Of a stretch of 64,000 bases of DNA, positions 59,041 through 64,000 are shown piece by piece (within the stretch, counting starts at the first letter, position 1; each line of letters opens with the position of its first letter). The notes under the pieces are model-generated. The model did no database searches and was not told the DNA's origin. It was given only the letters and a program-made list of their open reading frames with translations. This DNA is from Shewanella sp. NFH-SH190041 (lineage in GTDB: Bacteria > Pseudomonadota > Gammaproteobacteria > Enterobacterales > Shewanellaceae): NCBI RefSeq assembly GCF_024363255.1, contig NZ_AP026070.1:2914001-2978000 (forward strand), read 5' to 3'. Made by a program: the position numbers and the translations under genes.

Positions 59041-61479
59041 TTACAGCGCACTGTAACGAGCCCGCAGTCGCTGCCTGACCACTTCAGCCAGGGTGTTAAA
59101 CACAAAGGTGAAAATAAACAGCACAAAGGCGGCAAGAAACAGCACGCGATAATGGGTACTGCCAATCGCCGACTCCGGCATTTCTACCGCAATATTGGCC
59201 GCTAACGTGCGCATACCTTCAAATACGCTCCACTGCATAATGGGGGTATTCCCTGTGGCCATCAGCACAATCATGGTCTCACCTACCGCCCGACCTAACC
59301 CCATCATCACCGCAGAGAAAATCCCGGGGCTAGCGGTCAACAACACCACACGGGTTAAGGTCTGCCACTGGGTTGCCCCCAGCGCCAGTGAGCCGTTGGC
59401 CAGCTGCCGCGGCACCGAAAATACCGCATCTTCAGCGATAGAGAAGATAGTTGGGATCACAGCAAAGCCCATGGCAATACCCACCACCAGCGCGTTACGT
59501 TGATCAAAAGTGATCCCCAGCTCATTGGTAATAAAGCGACGACTATCCCCGGCAAATAACCACAGTTCCAATACCGGGCTAAAACTAAAACAGCCCCAGC
59601 CCACCAAACACAATATTGGTAGCAGCATCAACTCTCGATATTCCTGGGGTAACAAACGTTTAAACCGCCCCGGTAAGACGTACCATCCCAAGGCCGTTAG
59701 CACCACAGTCAATGGCAACATCAACAGCAATAGCACAATGCCGGGCAGATTTTCTTCCACTAAAGGGGCTAACCATAATCCGGCCAAAAAGCCCAAGATC
59801 ACCGTGGGTAAGGCTTCCATAATTTCAATGGTGGGTTTAACCAGAGCCCGAACCTTTGACGACATAAAGTAGGCCGTGTATACCGCGCCCGCAATGGCCA
59901 ACGGCACGGCAAATAGCATGGCGTATAAAGCGGCTTTCATGGTGCCAAACACCAGGGGCATCAGGCTAAGTTTGGCTTCAAAATCATCGGAGCCTGAAGT
60001 GGACTGCCATACGTACTGTGGCTGAGGATATCCCTCATACCAGACTTTCTGCCATAGTGCAGATAAAGACACCTCTGGATGTGCATTTTCGACAGCAAAC
60101 ACCTGCAACTGAGTGCCACTTTCCACCACAAGAGCACTGGCTCTGGGACTAAAGGCCATGGCATCGGCTTGGCCAAGCTTAAGCTGGCGATGCAATAACT
60201 GCCGCTCACTGGTGGTGTAATGCAAGGTCAATGCCCCGGTTTGGGTCAGCGTGGCAAAACTTTTGCGGTAAAATTCAGTGGCAAGTGCAGCGACTGCACC
60301 ACCAGCATTAAAGTCACGAATATGCTGATACAGTCGGCCATTGGGCTGAGGCACCTGAAAATATTGCCCCACCTCACCAGATTGATGGGTAAGTAAAATT
60401 GAGCTTGCGCCAGCCAACAGCGCCATTCCCGTTACCGGGGAGCTATCCCGACTTAAATCCAGCACTTGCAGCAGTGATGCTTTCGCGCGACGAATATCAT
60501 AAATAAACACCCGATTATGACTGCGCAATAGCAACTGCTGCTGATCTGGGGTCATTAAGGCCTGACTGACGCCGGCAGGCGCATCCGTTATCACGCTATG
60601 CTCACTGTGCCAGCTAATGGTTTCAGTCATCATATTTTCTTCCCCGACCAAACGCGTCAGCTGCCAATGGCCAAGGGCATCTTGATATGCCAGCGTCACC
60701 CGATCGGACTGATAGCCAACCGCCAAAGTGGTCACGGCTTGGCGGCTTATATGATTTGATAATGCAGACTTGGCCACATTGGGTTGAGGGGAAGTCTCTT
60801 CCGTGGAGGATGTCGTCATTGATGCCGTCTTTGAGACACGACTTGATTCGGGCTCTTGCTCAGCCCTAGCGGCCGATGACGGTAGCGTGCCAGCCTGCAA
60901 TACCAGCGGGGTACTGCCCAGCGGATAACGTAACGTAGGGGTAATTAAGCGAACATTATCTGGATAGGAAGTTGCAAACGCGACCTTAACTGGCAGCACA
61001 GTGCCATTACTTAGTCCCAGAACAAACAGCTGCTCAGAGTCAGATGCTACCGCAGCCGCAGTCACCTTAACCTGCTCAGGTAAAGGTACGCTGATTTTTG
61101 CCAGTAACTGGCCATCCAACACCCGGTAAAAACTGACTTGCCCCTGAACACTGACCCGAAACACTATCTCATTTTGCTCATCCATTCCCAACATCAGCGG
61201 AGCGCGCTGGGACGCAGCCAATGGAATGGTGGCTGCCGGGGTTAACTCAGCGCCAGCAAAAATGGGTTTAACCACATACAGCAGATAGAAAAAAATCAGT
61301 AGCAGCGCAATAAACACCATGCTTCCGCCCAAGGTGACGCCGACAGCAGTCGCTTTATCGATAAATGTGCGCCGACTGGTACGGTTATCCGCCCGTAAAA
61401 TGGCATGATTCGCCTGTTTTGACTGTTGCACTCTGCTCTGCCCTTGTTGCCCTTTCACGCTGCGCTTGCTCCCTACCAT
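59041..61479 (-). CDS. pstC: PstC, phosphate ABC transporter permease (extended form)
   Basis: An 812-residue permease. One helix (about 48-75) is followed by some 440 residues outside the membrane, rich in short beta-type segments (LFVLGLSNGTVLP, QLLLRSHNRVFIYDIRRAKASLLQVLDLSRD) reminiscent of a beta-propeller, then a six-helix permease domain over the last 300 residues with the EAA loop NGSLALGATQWQTLTRVVL. Extended PstC and PstA pairs occur in other proteobacteria. No pstS is adjacent. The start is ATG 61479, after a long Pho-regulated leader. Confidence 0.92.
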   Translation of the reverse strand: MVGSKRSVKGQQGQSRVQQSKQANHAILRADNRTSRRTFIDKATAVGVTLGGSMVFIALLLIFFYLLYVVKPIFAGAELTPAATIPLAASQRAPLMLGMDEQNEIVFRVSVQGQVSFYRVLDGQLLAKISVPLPEQVKVTAAAVASDSEQLFVLGLSNGTVLPVKVAFATSYPDNVRLITPTLRYPLGSTPLVLQAGTLPSSAARAEQEPESSRVSKTASMTTSSTEETSPQPNVAKSALSNHISRQAVTTLAVGYQSDRVTLAYQDALGHWQLTRLVGEENMMTETISWHSEHSVITDAPAGVSQALMTPDQQQLLLRSHNRVFIYDIRRAKASLLQVLDLSRDSSPVTGMALLAGASSILLTHQSGEVGQYFQVPQPNGRLYQHIRDFNAGGAVAALATEFYRKSFATLTQTGALTLHYTTSERQLLHRQLKLGQADAMAFSPRASALVVESGTQLQVFAVENAHPEVSLSALWQKVWYEGYPQPQYVWQSTSGSDDFEAKLSLMPLVFGTMKAALYAMLFAVPLAIAGAVYTAYFMSSKVRALVKPTIEIMEALPTVILGFLAGLWLAPLVEENLPGIVLLLLMLPLTVVLTALGWYVLPGRFKRLLPQEYRELMLLPILCLVGWGCFSFSPVLELWLFAGDSRRFITNELGITFDQRNALVVGIAMGFAVIPTIFSIAEDAVFSVPRQLANGSLALGATQWQTLTRVVLLTASPGIFSAVMMGLGRAVGETMIVLMATGNTPIMQWSVFEGMRTLAANIAVEMPESAIGSTHYRVLFLAAFVLFIFTFVFNTLAEVVRQRLRARYSAL

Positions 61480-61963
61480 CAACTTTACAGTACTGAGATC
61501 TGAGGATCGTCAGCCTAGGGGCTGCTGACTTTTCGCGGTTAAATTTTGTTCGAGACAAAAGCATTTTAATCGCGGCGAGTGGTTTGCCACCTAGTTATGC
61601 TAAGCAAGAACCGCTCAACAAAGGGTAAAACGCTTTTAGCCAAACCCATCGGGCAGCGTTTGAGACGCCTTTCTACTGCGTTATTGGCTTATCAGGTAGT
61701 GCTCCCATCAAAGCCTCTGCCTGAGATAAAGCACCCTCAACTCACTGCAAAAACAAACTTGAAACATCAACAGACCCAAGAGGTGCAGTTGATTGACGAT
61801 GGTTTTTAATCCCTGATATAGGATTACGCCATTAAGTGTGTTAACAATAAAGTGTGCTAACAATAAGTTAACCTGTTGTATGCATGATGAGTAACGGGAG
61901 TATTCAACAGCAAACATCCCGCATCGGGATTAATGACAACAGGCACAACATAAGATGGTCAGC
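61480..61963 (-). other. Long untranslated leader of the pst operon
   Basis: Between the predicted transcription start (about 61957) and pstC lie about 475 bases with no convincing gene; a 69-codon minus frame (61708-61917) lacks a ribosome site. The leader includes repeat copy B (61518-61764). It may regulate pst translation or transcript processing. Confidence 0.45.
61518..61764 (+). repeat. Intergenic repeat, copy B (leader of pstC)
   Basis: The core 61650-61764 aligns with copy A (56276-56394), and the left part 61520-61545 with 56242-56266. In this copy the two parts are separated by about 100 extra bases (61548-61649), which contain ATCGCGGCGAG (61569-61579), the reverse complement of CTCGCCGCGAT at 56221-56231. 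Confidence 0.8.
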
Positions 61964-61997
61964 ATTATAAGCCGTCAATATGACAGCTATATGACAT
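61964..61997 (-). promoter_or_regulatory. PHO box and -10 of the pst operon
   Basis: On the minus strand ATGTCAT-ATAG-CTGTCAT (61997-61980) is a near-perfect pair of PhoB 7-mers with the standard four-base spacer. A perfect TATAAT (61969-61964) follows after 10 bases, the arrangement of PhoB-activated promoters. The orientation is towards pstC; the ACT-domain gene starts 32 bases away on the other side. Confidence 0.85.
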
Positions 61998-62029
61998 CAC
62001 ATCAGGGAACAGACACAGGGAGATGAAGT

Positions 62030-62545
62030 ATGCTGCGACACCTGATAACGCTTCAGGCACCAGACCGAACCGGGCTGGTTGAACAGTTAGCCCATGCCAT
62101 TAGTCGCCACGGCGGCAGTTGGCTGGATTCTGAAATGCGCCATATTGACGGTGTGTTTGCCGCCATTATTGTGGTTCAAAGCCCAGCACAACAGTGGGAT
62201 GCCCTGCTAGAGCAATTGGAATGTATTGATGGACTGACGCTGACCTGCGCCGAGCTTGGTGCCAAGGCTGATATTGCCTACCACTGTCAGTATCAATTGG
62301 TCGCCTATGACCGCACCGGATTAGTGCTAGATATCTCAAACAGAATTACCCAATTGGGCATTAATATCGAGCACTTTAGCAGCCAATTTGAATCCGCCGG
62401 CCATACCGGGATCCCGCTGTTTCGGGCCAATATGACGCTGGGATTACCAGCTGCCGCATTAGAAGAAGAGCTACACCATGCCCTTTATGGTATCGGTGAT
62501 GATGTGGTGTTGGATAAAATGCCAGATAACGGTGACCCCACCTGA
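62030..62545 (+). CDS. GcvR-like protein with two ACT domains
   Basis: A 171-residue cytoplasmic protein with two ACT repeats, LITLQAPDRTGLVEQLAHAIS and QLVAYDRTGLVLDISNRITQLGINIEHF, as in the glycine-cleavage repressor GcvR and related amino-acid-sensing proteins. No DNA-binding domain, so it would act by binding a partner. ATG 62030 has Shine-Dalgarno GGGAGATGAAG. It is divergent from pst, with the PHO box only 32 bases from its start codon. Confidence 0.82.
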   Translation: MLRHLITLQAPDRTGLVEQLAHAISRHGGSWLDSEMRHIDGVFAAIIVVQSPAQQWDALLEQLECIDGLTLTCAELGAKADIAYHCQYQLVAYDRTGLVLDISNRITQLGINIEHFSSQFESAGHTGIPLFRANMTLGLPAAALEEELHHALYGIGDDVVLDKMPDNGDPT

Positions 62546-62566
62546 CAACATCAGGTGAACTAAGCG

Positions 62567-62848
62567 TTATTGCGGGATACGACCGTTACGCACCAGCGCC
62601 CGGCGCACATTACGGCACAGTTTGCCAAAACGGTTGAGATCATCAAATCCGGGCGCAATGCCCCGATTAATACTGTGCTGCCAATAACTCAGTTCACTGT
62701 CCACCAGCTCCATTAATTTTTTCGGGCAGCCGATACACTCGTTGTCTGGTCCGCAAACGAAGGTATCGGCATCGTATAAGGGGAACTCCTGCTTTACCGC
62801 ATCAATAATCTGCTGCATAGCGGTGATCCGGTCCGGTTTCTGGCCCAT
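62567..62848 (-). CDS. Small cysteine-containing protein, unknown function
   Basis: I do not recognise this 93-residue protein. It is soluble and mostly helical, with a C-x5-C-x2-C cluster (VCGPDNECIGC, about residues 33-43) that could bind metal or an iron-sulfur centre, and another Cys near the end (GKLCRNVRRAL). ATG 62848 with AGGTGA is a better start than the GTG at 62857. Convergent with the ACT-domain gene, 21 bases apart. Confidence 0.7.
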   Translation of the reverse strand: MGQKPDRITAMQQIIDAVKQEFPLYDADTFVCGPDNECIGCPKKLMELVDSELSYWQHSINRGIAPGFDDLNRFGKLCRNVRRALVRNGRIPQ

Positions 62849-63070
62849 AATTTTCACCTAGATGATGATAACTACCGACATTATAACGCTGAGTGGTATA
62901 AGCGGATATACGACAAATTTTATCGTACAAAACACCCCCTCCCCATCAAGCAGTTTTAAGGTCGACAGCAGAATTAACCGTCTGATTTAACGATCTGTAA
63001 GCACTACCGACAAGCTGAGACAGCTTTGGTACACTGGCACATTCACCTTCAAGAATAAGAGTCCATCGCC

Positions 63071-63898
63071 GTGAGCCAAATGCAAGGAACCCTGTCAAAA
63101 ATGCGCAGCTGTCTGGATGAGCAGCAAGCCGTCAGTTATCGTCTACCGGTGGGAGAGCAGGAATTAGCCTTAAATCCACTGATTGGCAAGTCATTGACAC
63201 TTGTTCACACAGGCAATATCTACTGCTGTAACTGCGGAAAAAAAACCAAGAAAAGCTATGCACAGGGTCACTGTTTTGTGTGTATGCAGAAATTGGCCAG
63301 TTGCGATATGTGTATTATGAAACCGGAAACCTGTCATTTCAGTGCTGGTACCTGTCGGGAGCCTGAATGGGGAGAGCGTAACTGTTTTGTGCCCCACTAT
63401 GTTTATCTGGCTAATACTTCAGGCATTAAGGTTGGTATCACCCGCCATACGCAAATCCCCACCCGTTGGATCGATCAAGGGGCAACCCAAGGCCTCCCCA
63501 TTATTAAAGTGGCAAATCGCCGCTTGTCTGGCTTGGTTGAAGTTGAGTTGGCTAAGTTGATTAAAGATAAAACTAACTGGCAGGCAATGTTGAAAAGTAA
63601 TGCTGAAGATATTGATCTAAAGCAGCAAGCTAAAGAGTTACTGCCACATATCGAACAAAGGTTAGCTGAGCTGATTGCCGCTGAAGGCCCGGATGCAATT
63701 ACGATTCTGAGCAATGACATCCAACCCATCCACTACCCAGTGGACGTATTCCCGACCAAGGTGAAATCTTTCAATCTGGATAAAGCGCCCATAGTCAGTG
63801 GCATCCTTATGGGCATAAAAGGGCAATATTTAATATTTGATACCGGGGTCATCAATATCCGTAAATACACCGGCTATGAAATCGCCATTGAGAGTTAA
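63071..63898 (+). CDS. DUF2797 family protein with zinc-ribbon-like cysteines
   Basis: A 275-residue protein. The N-terminal half contains CCNCG, CFVCM, CDMCIM and CHFSAGTC, several Cys pairs that may bind zinc. The middle YVYLANTSGIKVGITR...RWIDQGA faintly resembles a GIY-YIG nuclease core, which is only suggestive. DUF2797 has no known function. The GTG at 63071 is taken as start; ATG 63080 is possible. It has a 170-base upstream gap without a clear promoter. Confidence 0.78.
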   Translation: MSQMQGTLSKMRSCLDEQQAVSYRLPVGEQELALNPLIGKSLTLVHTGNIYCCNCGKKTKKSYAQGHCFVCMQKLASCDMCIMKPETCHFSAGTCREPEWGERNCFVPHYVYLANTSGIKVGITRHTQIPTRWIDQGATQGLPIIKVANRRLSGLVEVELAKLIKDKTNWQAMLKSNAEDIDLKQQAKELLPHIEQRLAELIAAEGPDAITILSNDIQPIHYPVDVFPTKVKSFNLDKAPIVSGILMGIKGQYLIFDTGVINIRKYTGYEIAIES

Positions 63899-63932
63899 TC
63901 GATCCAACTAACCCAACTAGCCTAAATAAGAT

Positions 63933-63958
63933 GTCTGCTGTTTATCACTACAGCAGAC
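63933..63958. other. Stem-loop downstream of the DUF2797 gene
   Basis: GTCTGCTG (63933-63940) and CAGCAGAC (63951-63958), ten-base loop, no T run. Possibly a weak terminator. Confidence 0.4.
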
Positions 63959-64000
63959 TCTAAAATGTCTGTGCTGCAGATTTCGAGCTATTTTTATGCT

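Noticed and set aside
61708..61917. 69-codon frame in the pst leader
   Set aside because: No ribosome site, random-looking composition, and it runs into the intergenic repeat.
1..64000. CRISPR arrays, insertion sequences, prophage, rRNA
   Set aside because: No regularly spaced repeats, transposase or integrase motifs, phage genes or rRNA sequences were seen. The tRNA operon at 10071-10382 shows no adjacent integrase or duplicated 3' end that would mark an island.

Overview
The window is chromosomal DNA of a Shewanella-type gammaproteobacterium. The main evidence is a complete extracellular electron-transfer locus (omcA, mtrC, mtrA, mtrB) divergent from feoAB, set in a housekeeping order (ppiD, hupB, lon, clpX, clpP, tig, tRNAs, folD, cysS, ppiB, lpxH, glnS) that I know from Shewanella chromosomes. 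Genes are densely packed, most transcription units end in clear intrinsic terminators, and I see no rRNA, CRISPR array, insertion sequence or prophage.

Layout. 0-10 kb: 3' end of fabV, a molbindin gene, then on the minus strand tig, clpP, clpX, lon, hupB and ppiD, a protein folding and proteolysis block. 10-17.3 kb: tRNA-Pro, -Arg and -His, folD, cysS, ppiB-lpxH, a Yip1-type membrane protein and glnS. 17.4-28.1 kb: feoAB (ferrous iron uptake) divergent from omcA-mtrC-mtrA-mtrB. OmcA and MtrC are outer-surface decaheme lipoproteins, MtrA is the periplasmic decaheme protein and MtrB the outer-membrane barrel, together carrying electrons to Fe(III)/Mn(IV) outside the cell. The mtrDEF paralogues found beside this locus in some relatives are absent. 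28.1-30.3 kb: a strikingly AT-rich O-acyltransferase gene, probably acquired.

30.4-37.6 kb: a small membrane protein, a UDG-family protein overlapping a CdaR-type regulator, a GntP-type permease and glycerate kinase (D-glycerate use), then a PLP decarboxylase (PanP type). 37.6-44.1 kb: a chemotaxis receptor, a phosphohexomutase, a 1.3 kb gene-free stretch, and a nupC-type transporter behind a highly structured leader. 44.3-54.7 kb: PAP2 protein, GNAT, a small secreted protein, an OleD homologue without oleABC next to it, a METTL25-like methyltransferase, a probable lipoprotein, DUF1289, a POT peptide transporter, YajD and a BetT-like transporter. 55.4-62 kb: phoU, pstB, pstA and pstC, with a near-perfect PHO box and -10 about 475 bases upstream of pstC, and two copies of an intergenic repeat bracketing pstCAB. 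62-64 kb: an ACT-domain regulator, a small cysteine protein and a DUF2797 protein.

Most worth following up: the nupC leader (mutually exclusive helices and a perfect anti-Shine-Dalgarno), the pst repeat pair, the FNR-type promoter of feoAB beside the metal-reductase genes, the sequence shared by the omcA and mtrC upstream regions, the AT-rich acyltransferase insertion, and the orphan oleD. All family calls rest on reading the sequences; no database search was possible.
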